Below are positions 24,189 through 38,600 of a stretch of DNA of 64,000 nt, in pieces. The DNA comes from Crotalaria pallida (lineage: Eukaryota; Streptophyta; Magnoliopsida; Fabales; Fabaceae), in contig CM075655.1 in NCBI GenBank assembly GCA_037953625.1, positions 10,930,001 to 10,994,000 of the forward strand. The letters run 5' to 3'. Numbering within the stretch: position 1 is the first letter of the stretch; every line of letters begins with the position of its first letter. Both the position numbers and the translations under genes were made by a program. The notes beneath the pieces are model-generated. The model saw only the letters and a program-made list of their open reading frames with translations, did not search any database and was not told the origin of the DNA.

Positions 24189-27100
24189 GTAAATATTCTT
24201 ATGTCGGTTAACAAAGAAAAGTTTACATTAAGTATTCATTCGTTTATCTAATCATTGGAAGAAAATAGAAGAGGTTGTTTGGAAAATTTCAAAACTAGTT
24301 TTAAATGGTACACAAGATGGAACTAGTTACATAAGCCCGTATTAAAACAAACTACTTCAATAAGCTGATTTTTAAAACTTTTTTACTGGATGAGTTTGAA
24401 ATTCTCGTTCACTGTTGGATGGATGTGTTATTGGTCTCTACTTATTTATCATTTCCAACAAAAATCTTTTAATCTGCTAATATTGAAAGGTGGGAATAAA
24501 AATGAATGAGAGTCTGGAAAAATTTGAACTAGAAAAAAACCAAGTTGAAGTTAGAATTTTTGAGAACTAATTGTATCTCAAGTTTAATTTAAAAAAGAAA
24601 AAGTTTCTGAAAATTTTAATGATAACCAAACTCCTTACATCAAAAACCTTCAATTTAAATGAGATTTTTTTCGTGAAAATTTTAATGATAACCAAATACC
24701 ATACATCAAAAACAGCTCCTTGACCTAGGAATCTGGTTTTTGAAGGTTGCGAAACAGCCCCTCTGGAGATTTGGCCCCTTTTAGAAACTGATTAAGCGGA
24801 AAATTGTTCACGAGCAGGCTATTTTCGGTTGCTTCTTAGCAATATAATAGATTTATTTTTTATTCTATGAGGAACAACATCAGGCTTTATTTTAACAAAT
24901 GTTAGGACGAGTAAAATTGGCTGACGTTTGTTCGTGTTATGTATGTTTCTAACTATTAGTTGGACCATGCCAATGAGTTATTGCCCTCACTGAAAGGAAG
25001 TGCCAATATCAATGCTGTTTGGGCGTCACTTATTGTAGAAGAATGCTCAAGACTTGGTTTGAAGGTGAGGTGATATGATAACTCATTACAGGTCTGCTAT
25101 TCACCCATGAGATTAAAGATTTTGATTGATTCTTTTTTCTAGTATTTTTGTGTAGCACCTGGATCTAGGTCTTCCCCACTAGCTGTTGCTGCTTCAAGCC
25201 ATGAGTTCATCACCTGTATTTCATGCTATGATGAGCGTTCACTTGCATTTCATGCTGTTGGATATGCAAGAGGATCTCACATTCCCGCAGTAGTCATAAC
25301 ATCATCAGGCACTGCAGTTTCAAACCTTCTTCCTGCCGTGAGTTCTTTTAATATTTGTTAAATGACATGGAGTAGCTAAAAGCACAATGAGTTATTAATT
25401 CTAGAAACTCAGTTTGTGATCATTCTGTTGTCTCCCACTAATACATATGTTATGGATTTTTATCCTAGAATTAATTTTAGGATTCCTTGTGCTTTAATAC
25501 TACTGGTGTTACCATAGGTAGCTTTGCTGTGACTCCTTTAATATTTTTTTAACCCCTTAGTTTGAATTAGGTAAATGCAATTGTTGCCTTTGAACTTGCA
25601 TTTATACATAGAAAAGGCATGGCAAGCTATTTGTGATTCACCCCTTCTAATTTAGGTGTCTAATTATAAACAAGCAAAGCCACCCAGCAAAAAAAAAAAA
25701 AACAATATATAAGAACTGTCAATAACTCAATATTACATCATTGAGTCAGCAATCAATTCATATCGACGTATATAACTTAGAAGCTATACCTATCCTAGCT
25801 AGAAAATTCTTACTAGCTCTCTAAATTCTGCTAGTCGTTTTGCCTGCAAGCTGAGTTCTCATTGAAATCAGAATTTCTTCATTTATTTGATCAAGACTCT
25901 GATGTTTGCCCTGAAAAATTTGCATAATCATGTCGTGTCGAATGTAATATATGCATGCAGCAATATATCTAACCCCTTAGTTTTCACTTTTATCTTCATT
26001 AACTTAAATTGTAGTTTTCATTCTCTTGAGGGATATACAGCTCAAGTTTGATGAGATACAAATAGTAAGACTTTTGATCTCCTTAGTACAACATGCAGGT
26101 TGTGGAGGCTAGTCAAGATTTTGTACCACTTATTTTACTTACAGCAGATCGACCTCCAGAGCTACTGGATTGCGGTGCAAACCAAGCTATTGATCAGGTT
26201 GAAATCATTGATGTTTATAGATATAGTGCATGAGTGTGTGTGTCTATTATGTGTAAGTTAATTGATGATTATAATTCCAAATCAGGGGGAGTGACATCCA
26301 AGATTTATTTAATTTTCTTAAACCAGAATATGCTTCTAATAGTTTCTACTTTCTAATATGCCATGTGAAAAATTACATACGGTTCTTTTGGAATTATTAC
26401 TTATGCTTTGTCAATTATCTGAATACTTCCATTAAAACTAGGAAACTCATAAATTCTAGTAAAAAGCTAATAAAGAACTAATTAAATTATTTACATTGAA
26501 TCTAGTGTGGTTGCTGCAACTGCCATGAAAACAAAATCCAGGGTTAAAATTGGAAGTTGCATGGAAACCAATAACTAGGAATGATGAATTATGGTTTAAG
26601 CAGGGATAATTGACCTGATATGGTTGTTGCAGTGGCGACATTACTGCAGTGATGTTCACACGGAGAGCATCAAAACCATTTCTAGCGCATGAGCTCATGG
26701 CATGATTTGTAGGTGAGAAGCAGAGGTTCAACATCGAAGATTGAGTAAGGTTTAAGTCAGACTTTCGATCACCGTGAGTAGTGGTTGGTAATTGTCGGGG
26801 AGTCCGTCGAGAATGAAATCGATCGAGTTGTTCTTGTGTGGTTATGGGATTTTCAATTGAAATCAAAAGGAAATGGTTCTTATTTCTTACACCTTTGGTT
26901 TTGGTGCGATGCTCTGGTCGAAGTTGCCTATTGTGCGCCTTGGTCTGTGAATGGACAAACTGTGCAATTCGTCTCACAATTGTCACGAATGCACACATCC
27001 TACAACCCTAGGAAAAACCAAATCGAAGATTGGGCCGTCTGAAAAGAAAAAAGAAGCCTTGAAAACAAGTGTTGATCTTGCTCTTCCCACAGAAGATACT

Positions 27101-30100
27101 TCAGATTAACTTGACCGCTCTCTATTGTTCTCCAGGATGATTCTTGGCAAAATTTGCAGACAAATAAAAAATTTCTCTAACGGATTTGCTTTGAGAATTG
27201 TTTCAACGTACAATTTCCATACTAAGAAATTCTTGTCTGAAAGCTTCACAGCTACAGTGGAGGAGAGGGAGCTCCAGATAAGCAGCTGGTGGCGGCGGCG
27301 GAGGACAGCGGAAGCCATGGAGATCAGAACAAGAAGCTGCATGAGCAAGAAAAAGTGGGGTGGGTGGGTGAATGAAGTGATAATTGGTAAAATCTGATCT
27401 GAATTGATGTTAATTTGGAATACAGGTTCATACCTGAGGGGATATGTAACTAACCTAACCACCTCTTGTTGAGTCAACAAGAGATGTGCGTAGTATAATA
27501 AACTGCATTCTATGATATACTCTCTAACATATATCAATTTCTTGATTCTCTTCCTCGTTTATGGGATTCCAACTTAATAAAGTTCAAGCAGATGCTGCAT
27601 TAATTAATAAAGAAGTAGCAACTTGATTGTGAGGAAAAAAAGGTGGACGTGTGGCCCTCTGATCAAGGAGTATCGAAGAAAAACAGACTCAAGGGTGAGG
27701 AAGAAAGGGCGGCTGACCCAGAGGTAGAGCGGCTTGAGGCCGTGAAAATGTTGGAGGAGATTGAGGGGGAAAACCCCCTTCTTGGAGCAAGGAAGATTGA
27801 AGTGCCCCACTCTGATGGCAGTGATCCTTATCATTACATTTTCTCTTGTTTAACTACCTACTAACCAATAACTCCGTATAACTAAATAACTTACCATCTA
27901 ATGTTTATTATTTTTGGAATATACTCACTAAATCTCATTCTCTTTATTATGTTCTGATTCGTGAATAACATATTGAGTGAACATGTGTATATTTGGTTTG
28001 CAAACTTGGTCTCTTATTTAGCTTGATTACAATCAAATAATGTTGCAATCAAAGGGGTAATTAGGACTTAGTTAGAAGCTTACTTATCTCTTAAGTAAGT
28101 ATCTTGCAACCCAATCTAGGACTAATCAACATAATAATTATAGTTGACTATTATATTATAACATAATTAGCATAAATGATAATATTCTATATTCCTACAT
28201 CCATAAAGATTAGATGCTATTTAATGAGAACATAGTTAGTTGGACTGGCATGTAAGTTAATTGTTTTAAAATAAAGGAATATCTATATTCATGTTTTCCT
28301 TGGTTACTGAAGCAGCCCATTTCATTTCAATTTCAGGTGAATCATTTTGGTTCTTTTGTGAGATTTTTCTTCAATCTACCTGCACCCAATGATCAGATCC
28401 CTGCAAGGATGGTGCTTACTACTCTTGATTCTGCTGTACATCTGGCAACTTCTTCACCATTTGGTCCGGTGCATATTAATTGCCCTTTCAGGGAGCCTTT
28501 GGAAAGCACTCCTCGTGAATGGATGCCAAGTTGCTTAAAGGGGTTAGACTTTTGGATGACTAATACGGAACCATTTACCAAGTATATTCACATGCGATTA
28601 TCTCAGACTAGTATAAATGTTCATGGTGAAATAATTGAAGTTTTAAATCTGGTTCAAAGAGCAAACAATGGCCTTCTACTATTAGGTGCAATCCATACAG
28701 AGGATGAAATGTGGGCTGCTCTGCTTTTGGCTAAACACCTTCGGTGGCCTGTTGTGGCTGATATTTTGTCAGGGTTGCGATTGAAAAAGTTCTTAACTTC
28801 TTTTCCTGATATTGAAAGAAACTTTATATTTGTTGATAATCTGGATCATGCTCTGCTCTCAGATTCTGTTAAGGGCTGGTTAGAGATCGATTTGGTTATT
28901 CAGGTGTAACTTATTCATGGAGCTTTTCCCAAAATACCATCTATTTTCTTATCATAATTTCTTTTTCTTTTACAAGCTCTGTTTCTGCACATATTCATTT
29001 TTGGACATGATACTTAGCTCGTTTTACTTGTTTGTCTTGCTTTTTGGTATTTGGAGTAGATGGGAAGAAAGATAACTAGCAAACGGATTTGTCAAATTCT
29101 CGAGGAATGTGCTCCTTTTTCATATATTATGGTTGATAACCATCCATTTCGTCATGATCCATCACATATTATAACCCATCGGATACAAACTACTATTGTT
29201 GATTTTGTGGCTTGTTTACTTAAGGCTACAATTCCACGGACAATGAGCATGTGGTGCACTTCCCTCCAATTGTTGAGTAAAATGGTAATAATTTGAAGAA
29301 ATGAAGAATTACTAATTGTTGCATTGATGTTGGAGATTATTTCTTTTACTTCTAATCTGATGCATTCCTGCTGTATCCTATTTTGTACTTTAATATTGTT
29401 TCTAAGCATTTCTACTGGTTCTATTCTTTCCCATTAACATATTGCCAGAATGACATTAGATGAGCATACTTTGAGGTTTCTGTCTCTGCTTTGTAATAGT
29501 GCCTTGATATTGGAACCACTATAGTATTTTTCTAGTAATCTTCCTCTTGTAACATTCTAATTTGCAGGTTGATTGGGAGATACAATTTCAAATTAATGCC
29601 GAATGCTCCCTAACTGAACCTTATGTTGCACATGTGATATCAAAAGTTCTTTCTTCCGAGTCTGCTCTTTTTCTTGGTAATAGCATGCCAATTCGTGATG
29701 CAGATATGTATGCACTTAGTTGGTTCATGCGCAGCCAAAGTGTTACTTCTGTCATGTTAAATTCAGACATACCAATTAACTTGATGAGGGTGGCTGCTAA
29801 TAGGGGGGCTAGTGGTATTGATGGTTTACTCAGCACAGCCATTGGTTTTGCAGTAGGATGCAACAAAAAGGTACGTGCGTATATTTTCCGACCCGTACAT
29901 TTTACACATACTTGAAATGATAACTCAGATTATGTCTGAATTGCTTTGAGACAATTTGCCTCTCAGCAATAGCATTCTTGATTATATACATGAAAGATTA
30001 CAATAAGTATTTGATTCTCATAAGCTAATCAATCAAATCATAGAATCAAATATCTATTGTGCTTAAATGTTGAGTGAAAGTTGGTCTAGGATGAGTGACC

Positions 30101-32627
30101 TAAGCTCATACAAAGTTCTTGTATTGCTCCTCTTTTAATAAATAAGGATCAATTTCTTTAAAATGATGACATAGAATAAGAGTTTGAATGTGCATGATAG
30201 TGACCCATTGCTATCAACTCATTAGGGGTGGAAATCCGTTGAGCTTTTGACAAAGTCTGATAAAAACTTGAAGTTGGCTTTTTTTTTTTGGGAAATTCTA
30301 TCTGCACCTATTTTTTTGCTAATTGCACTCGTTTTTTTATGTGAAATTCTAAAAATGTTTTTTTTTTTTTTTTTTTTTTGTTTTCCTTGTATATTCAGAA
30401 AGATTTTCCGATCGAAAGGTCTCTCCGAATGTGTGATTTATTTCGGGTCATATTTCCGCTTTACACCAAACCTGTTTTTTGTACATTCAGAAAGACCTTT
30501 TGATCGGAAGATCTTTCCAAATGTAAAAAAACAGGTGCGGGTGTAAGGTCAAATTCGGAATTTTTGTGAAAAAAATTTAAAAACCCAGGTGCGGTTAGAA
30601 AAATCTGAGTGCAAATAGAATTCACCCCCCTCCCTTTTTTTTTTTTTTTTTTTTGAGGAGGGATATGTTGGTGGCTGCTTGTCCTTTTTTCACCCCCAAA
30701 ATGTAGTCTACGAATAATTTGAAGTAGAATAGGAACTTTAAGAGGATGACGGATATGGCATAAGCTTGACTACTATTCCAACTTAACCTTAGCGAGTTCA
30801 AGCCTCTACTTCACACCTCAAAGAATGGCTCTATTGGCAGCCTCAATGTGTCCATTGGCTTGTGGATGCTTGAATGAGGTAAAGTGCTGTTTGAATTGTT
30901 TTTCAGACTAACCTAATTTCTACCAACTTCATCTTTCTTTGCTTTCTATCTCTGAAAGTTGTGTTTTTTCCCCAATTTATTGTTTGCTTCAGCGTGCTTT
31001 ACTATTTCATCTCTCTCTCTTTCTTATTTTGGTTTTACTTCCTTAATATCATTCAGGTATTCTGTGTAATTGGAGATATTTCTTTATTGCATGATACAAA
31101 TGGTCTGGCTATTTTGAACCAGAGGTAGCAAATTATGTACCAAATTTCCTCTTTTAGTGCTATGTTTTTTCATGAATTTTTTAGAAACGTGATATATTAG
31201 TATATTAGTAGGTTACACTGAAAAACGATAACTGAATTGGTCAAGAGAGATTTAGCGCTTGGCAGAATTCACATATATTCATGAAAGAATCACACTTGAA
31301 CAAGTGTAAGTGCTGAATACTCCCTCCGTCCCTAATTATAAGACTCTTTTGACACTTTTATTTTGTCCCTATTTATAAGACCCATACCAATTTTCAATGA
31401 CCATTAATTACTTTTTTTTTCCACAAACACCCCTATTTATTGAACACTTTTTAGATTCCCAATAATATTAATAGGGGTAATTTTGAAAATACACATCAAA
31501 AGTTCACATTTCCAATACAATTTACTAAATTAATCAACTTTCTTAATGGACGTAAAATCTCCCAAAGGGGTCTTATAATTAGGGACGGAGGGAGTATTAT
31601 TTATGAAATACTTATCTACCCAAGGTTTCGTTACAATACATAGAATTACACAGGCAAGGAATACTCTGTCCTAATTATTCTAGGATAATCTCATATAAGT
31701 ACATAGGCATTCTATTTTTGGGACTAGGAAGATCCTTTAAACTTTATGCGACCACTCTCTTAGTCAACTCATGCTAACTGAAATCCTGAAAGACATAGTA
31801 TTAACTATTAAGAGTTTTGGTATCTATTGCCCAAAGTTCAATGTTTAGGCAACTAAAAATGCAAAGTCAAACATTGAAAGCCTATAAAATTAACTTAGGT
31901 AAACTTTACATTTTTAGTTGCTTAAACATTACCCTTAAAGCAATAAATAACAAAACACTATTATTGATCAGCCAACAATCTTATTTCTCTTTAATGAAGT
32001 GCCGGCCTATCTCAATGTATTCAGCCAACAATATAAGGACTTGGGCTTTCCCACTACAATAGCTAGCTTTTGTAGTGTGGTTCTCCCAAGCTTTTCATCA
32101 TTTCTTCTCAGCTATGTAATTGAAGGCACGATTAGTCAAAGAGGCTAGGGCAAAGTCAGCTCGCGTGGCACCTGGGTTCTAAAGGATGGTAGAATGTTAT
32201 GATCACAATTGCAAGAGGGAGTAGTGAATTTTACTTAGAATCTTATATTTAAAATAATGAATTCTAATGTGGGGTTTATAAGAATTTGGACTCACACTAC
32301 AATAGCTGGTTTTTATGATGTGGTTCTTCCAAGATCCTTATCAGTAAATTTTTTTATTATTACATAAAGTTATGATTTATAGCTAATATACAGAATATAT
32401 CAACTTTTAGGAAATTGCGGAAACCAATGACGATTCTTGTGGTAAATAATCATGGAGGTGCAATTTTCAGTCTTCTTCCCTTGGCAGATAAAGTCGAACT
32501 CAACATTATGCATCAATATTTCTACACTTCTCATAACATTTTGATTAAAGGACTATGCGCGGCACATGGGTACGAATCTAAATATTTTACAGGAATTATG
32601 CAAAACAATTTGTTATACCATTGAAAA

Positions 32628-32658
<31 letters not shown>

Positions 32659-35600
32659 TGTTTTTGGTCATATCATTGCCTTTCTCTGCTTGCTTTATGG
32701 TTTAACTATTTCCATCTTGTTCTGTGATTTATTCTATTTGGTATGAAAACAAGACATTCAGGTGTGTTTGGATAAAGAATTTGTAATTCCTATGAGTTTC
32801 AAGCATTTTATGTATTTTCTTTGAAATTGAATAAGTTTCCTAGTGATTTTTTATTTTCATAGTTCATGTTCAACAAGTCTACCCTTCCTGAAGAAAAAAT
32901 CAATGTACTTGCAGCATCAAACATTTACATGTGAAGACAAAGGCAGAATTAGAAGACGCTTTGCATGTCAGTCAACATGATCAGGTGGATTGTTTGGTTG
33001 AAATTGAGAGTTCCATTGATGCCAATTCCAATTTTCACAGGTTTATGGGTTGACTGCCTCTTATGTAAGCTTTTTTTTTAATATGTTAATGGATTATCAC
33101 CTCTTTGCTGACACCTTTGTAACTTGACTCAGTGTTTTGAAAAAATTCGCCATCCAAACTGCACAGCACACGATAAGATCCCTCTCAGTACCTTTCAGTC
33201 GAGGTTCTACCGGAGATGAGCTGTATTTTTGCAAAATTCAAAAAATAGTGTGTTTAAAATATAGGTGAGTTTTCACCTTATGCAGAATTTTTAATCTCCC
33301 AACACTACTTATTTTTGTTGATTTTGCATTAATTTTTTTTTTAAATTCTTTTCATTGTAATATTTGTAATGGTTCTGTGGCAGAATTGCACTAAGTGCTC
33401 CACCAACATCAGCTTCTGATGATGATAATCAAAAGGAATTCTACAGAGAAGGATTTATTTTATCTATAATTCTTGAAGATGGGAGTGTTGGTTTTGGTGA
33501 GGTTGGTATTAGTTTGATATTGTATCATCTTTCATATCTTATGATAGGTACTAGATAAATAGACTGATTGTTTGATAGGAATGGAAAAAAATAAACAAAA
33601 ACCAGATGTGTGTATGCTGTATTACTGACTCCATTATAGTGTTTCTAGAAATTTCCTGGAATACAATAAGAATGTTATGAAATAAGAAGAAAGGAAAATG
33701 ACTCACCACAGAGATTGAACTTGAAGCCTTGGGAGAGGCTTACGCCCAATTTCTTCATTCACTAGCCTATGTGCCATGTTGAGGATCCTTCTACTGGATT
33801 CTTGAGCTGTTGAGAAAGGGACAAAAAATTTACATGAAGCTTGCGCTAAACATGTTATTTTTCTTTTTTAATGGGCTGACGGCATTTTTTTGGAAACTTA
33901 CATAGAAAGTGCTGATTGTGAAAATTACACTTAAGGACCCCTTAATCACTCGTGTGGTTCCTAGTTCAAGAGTAATTAATGGTTTTGAGCTCTAAAATGG
34001 GTCCTCAATTATATGTTTTTGCCCTTGTTTTGTTTATATTATCCATTTTCTTTTCTATTTCTGATTCTCGTAAACTCTCTAAAACTACCTTTTCATGTAT
34101 TATTGGCGTCAAGCAGGTTGCACCTCTTCAGATCCACAGGGAAAGTCTGGTAGATGCAGAATATCAACTTAGGTTTCTTATTCATGTCATGGAACACGTT
34201 AATATTGGTTGTTTCCTCTCTCTATTGAAGGGCTCATTTTCTTATTGGATATGGAATGAGTTGGGCATCTTGGTAAGCTGTCTAATCTGCCTTAGATATT
34301 ATATGAATTAGAAACCCCTCATGAACCTACGACTGACAGCTTAATTTTTTTTATGGGTTCCTTGACATGTTGTCAAACGTTCCATAACAGTGGGATTTTA
34401 TGTCGGATGATTTCTCAGTATAAAGAACGAACAGAAAACATTTCGATAACGTGCTCCTATGGCCTATCACTGGAATATGAATATGTGAATAACTTATTAT
34501 TTGATGAAGTAATCATATAATATTTATACACAAGGTCAGCAAAATCAATCCCTTGAGTTTAAAGATTAGGATCAACTATCTAAATCAATTAAGTATCTAA
34601 TAGAATCAGATTTTATAATAACAATAAAAATAATAGTACAACAACAACTTCAACAACAACATTAATTTAAACTTTTAGAGGAACTTTCCTTAATAATATG
34701 ATATCAAATTATGTGGATTAGCATATTTTTGATGTTTTAATTGTCTGTCACACAGCCATCTTCTATTTTTCCTAGTGTTAGATGTGGCTTGGAAATGGCT
34801 ATCCTTAATGCCATAGCTGATACAAAATGCTCTAACTTGTTGAACATACTCCATCCCCCAATAAATGAAAATGGCAAATGTGAAAGTTCCTTGGGAGTTC
34901 AGATTTGTGCACTGATTGATTCAAATGGATCTCCAACAGAAGTAGCTAATGTTGCTGCCAAACTACTCGAGGAAGGATTTTCTGCCATCAAACTGAAGGT
35001 AGCTAATCTTCCATTGTTATATAGACCAATTGTTGGACAAACTAGAATGCCAATAGGTTATAATGCTATACAGGTTGCACGTAGGCGTAATCCAGTGCAA
35101 GATGCTATTTTAGTACAAGAAGTGAGAAAGAAAGTTGGTAGCCAGATCGCCATCCGCGCAGATGCAAACCGAAACTGGACTTATGAAGAAGCTATGGAAT
35201 TCAGCTCTTTGGTCAAGGATTGCAACCTGCAGTATATTGAGGTAGACTAACAAAATAAGACATTTTTTCATAATTTTTGGGGTTACAATTCAGTGTTCTC
35301 TCATAGTCCCTACTAGTTTTTTTTTATACATATTTGTGATGTATTAATCACTTATAAGAGAAGTGAAAAATATAGAAACTAGAGAGAGAAGAGAGAGAAA
35401 GATAGAAGAGAGATAGAAGAGAGAGAAAAGAGAGAGAAAATGTATTTTCTATTATTAAAATCTGAGTGGGGAATATACATCAGGATACTACTTATAGAAG
35501 AGTCTAGATGAGACTCTCTTAGCTGTCAATAACAGATTTTGACAGCTGGCTTACTAATACTGTATAACCCACTAACTGATTTATTATAAACTAACTAATT

Positions 35601-38600
35601 CAAAGAGAGTGTCAACACAAGTAAACGACACTTCTATATACTCTATTAAACGACACTTCTATATACTCTATTACACCCCTCTCAAACCAAGGGCTGGTTG
35701 AATATCTGCCCTGTTCAGAATTCTAAGCTTCTTTCGGAGATCTTAAAATCTGCTGGTGGACAATGGTTTGGTTAAGATGTCAGCGATTTGAAACTCTGAA
35801 GGCAAGTGTTGAACAGCCAAAGACTTGGCTTGAACCTGTTCTCCGACAAAGAAGAGATCAAGAGCAATATGCTATGTCTTAGAGTGCAGAACAGGATTGT
35901 GAGCAAGAGCTACAGTGCTCAAGTGCTCAAGTTATCACAAAATATGACTGGAGCTTTATATGGAACATGTAGTTCAGTTAGGAAGGATTTAACCCACATA
36001 AGCTCTGTAGAGGCCAAAGCTAATGATCTGTATTCTGCTTCATTGCTAGACCTGCTGACAGAATTTTGCTTTTTAGACCACCAAGTCACTAGATTAGGAC
36101 CTACAAAAAGTGCAGCCCCTGAGACAGACCTTCTATCAGCAATGTCTGTAGCCCAATCAGCATCACAAAACCCAGTAAGAGTGAGAAGACTGAGAGAAGG
36201 AGCAGGTTTTAGAATGAGACCATGATGTATGGTACACTTAAGATACCTTAGAATGCGTTTGACTGCAGCCCAATGAGTGTCAAGAGGTTGAGAAAGATAT
36301 TGTCACACTTTGTTGACACTGAAACTTATTTCAGGCCTAGAAATAGTAGCATACTGTAATGCCCCAACCACTGGTCTATAAAGAATTGCATCAGGTAGAG
36401 GTGTGCCAGAATTCTTGGTAAGTCTGCAACTACCAGCCATAGTTGAGGAAATACTCTTGGCATTTGACATATTTGCTTTTTCAAGAAGGTCCCTTATGTT
36501 CTTAGATTGGGACAGCATTAATCCACCACTAGGTAATTTGATGACCTGAATACCAAGAAAGTAGTCAAGTTCACCTAAGTTCATCTCCTACTTCAACTCA
36601 TCAAGATAAATTTGATACTGCTCCCACCTTCTTTTCAGTTCCTACTCACTCTACAGACACCTATTGTTAACCTTCTCCACCTACTTCTTCAGGGTCAACC
36701 ACTATACCCATCTCTTCTCAGTCAGCTGCCTCCTTTTCTTCACCCTCTACTGCAACATCAGGTTCAGGTCAACCTGCTGCCTCAGGATCTCATCAGATTG
36801 CAGCATCAGATCAGATTGCAGCATCTGATCAGGTTGTATCATCAGATCAGATTGCAGCATCAGATCAGATTACAACATCAGATCATCAACGTAGACCAGA
36901 ATATAGGCTGTAACTGTATCTGAAATGTAGTAGAAGAGAGAGTTGTCACACTTGCTTACTTTGAAGCCAAAAGCCACCAATGTACCTTTGAGTTTTTCAA
37001 ACCACTGTCTTGGAGCCTGCTTGAGGCCATATAGAGATTTGTTTAATTTACAGACAAGAGTTTTATCCTCATGTTTGAAACCTGGAGGTTGTTGCATGTA
37101 CACCTCTTCATTGAGTGTGCCATTTCAGAAGGCATTGTTAACATCAAGTTGCCGTAAAGTCCAGTTATTGGTGAGGGCAAGAGTGAGTATTATTCTAATG
37201 GTAATAGGCTTGACTACTGGAGAGAAAGTTTCAGAGTAATCAAAGCCTGGCTTCTGATTATTGCCTTTGGCAACTACTCTAGCCTTTAGTTTATTAATTG
37301 TGCCATCTGGGTTTTCTTTAATTCTAAAAACCCATTTGCAGCCTATGGCCTCTCTGTCATCAGGAAGAGGAACCAAAGTCCAAGTATTGTTATTTAGCAG
37401 TGCTGTATATTCAGCATCCATAGCTAGCTGTCACCTGTCAATAACAGATTTTGACAGCTGGCTTACTAATACAATATAACCCACTAACTGATTTATTATA
37501 AACTAACTAATTCAAAGAGAGTGTCAACACAAGTAAACGACACTTCTATATACTCTATTAAACGACACTTCTAATCTTCTATATACTCTATTATCACTTG
37601 ATTTCAATATCAATTTTTCATAATTTTTGGGGTTACAATTCAGCGTTCCATCCTAGTCTCCACTAGTTTATTTATTTTTGGCTTAATTATACTTTTGGTC
37701 TCCCAGTTTTGGTAATTTGGCGAATTTAGCTCCCATACTTTTAATTTGGCGAATTTAGTCCTTCAATTATCAATTTGTGGCGATTCCAGTCTTTCTGTGT
37801 CTAATAGAAGAACACACGGAAGGACTGAAATCCTCACATATTGACAATTGAATGACTAAATTCGCCAAATTAAAAATAGGGGAACTAAATTCGCCAAATT
37901 GACAAAACTGAGGGACCAAAAGTGCAATTGTTACACATATTTGTGATGTATTAATCACTTGATTTCAATATCCCTTTGCAGGAGCCTGTTCAGAATGAAG
38001 ATGATATCATCAAGTTCTGTGAAGAAAGTGGCGTACCTGTTGCACTAGATGAAACCATAGATAAAATTCAAGAAAATCCCCTGGAGAAGCTTGGGAAGTT
38101 TACTCATTCAGGAATAGTCGCTGTTGTAAGTAGATATGAATTTTTGTTAGATATTTAAGGAGTAGCGTAGCTTTAGTTCATTTAGGTGTTGTTATTGTTA
38201 AAAGATATTTAAGTGGGCTGGGGCTTTTACTAATAGCACCGGTGCTTGGCCTAGTTAGTAGTATAAATAGGTTCATCAGATTATTCATCACACATTTCAT
38301 ATCAATCTTGTTCAATCTTCTATAGTCTGCCACCATTTTATGTTTTCTATGTGTTAAGCTGAAAATTTCACCACTTATTATGTGCATTCTTTTTTACAAA
38401 ATCAAAATAGTGAAGTTAGTGTATCAAACTGCAATGTAGCTTTTCTATCGAATTCAAATAATCATAATATTTGCCTTATTATATGGCTATTTAAAAAGGA
38501 ATCAGGTATATGTAGATCCATTAGGATAAACTGACCAAAATTATGCTGCCAACCTATCCACATACCATGCCTTTTTATTGATCCTACATGAATAGTACAA

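Larger units (their letters stand above)
35255..37981. repeat. Tandem duplication inside intron 21, each copy split by a transposon
   Basis: Copy 1 is 35255-35353, resumed at 37595-37612. Copy 2 is 37613-37682, resumed at 37934-37965. Shared text: 'ttttcataatttttggggttacaattcag.gttc', 'ctccactagtttat'-like, 'acatatttgtgatgtattaatcacttgatttcaatatc'. Unit about 110-120 bp. The Copia element split copy 1; the MITE split copy 2. Confidence 0.75.
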
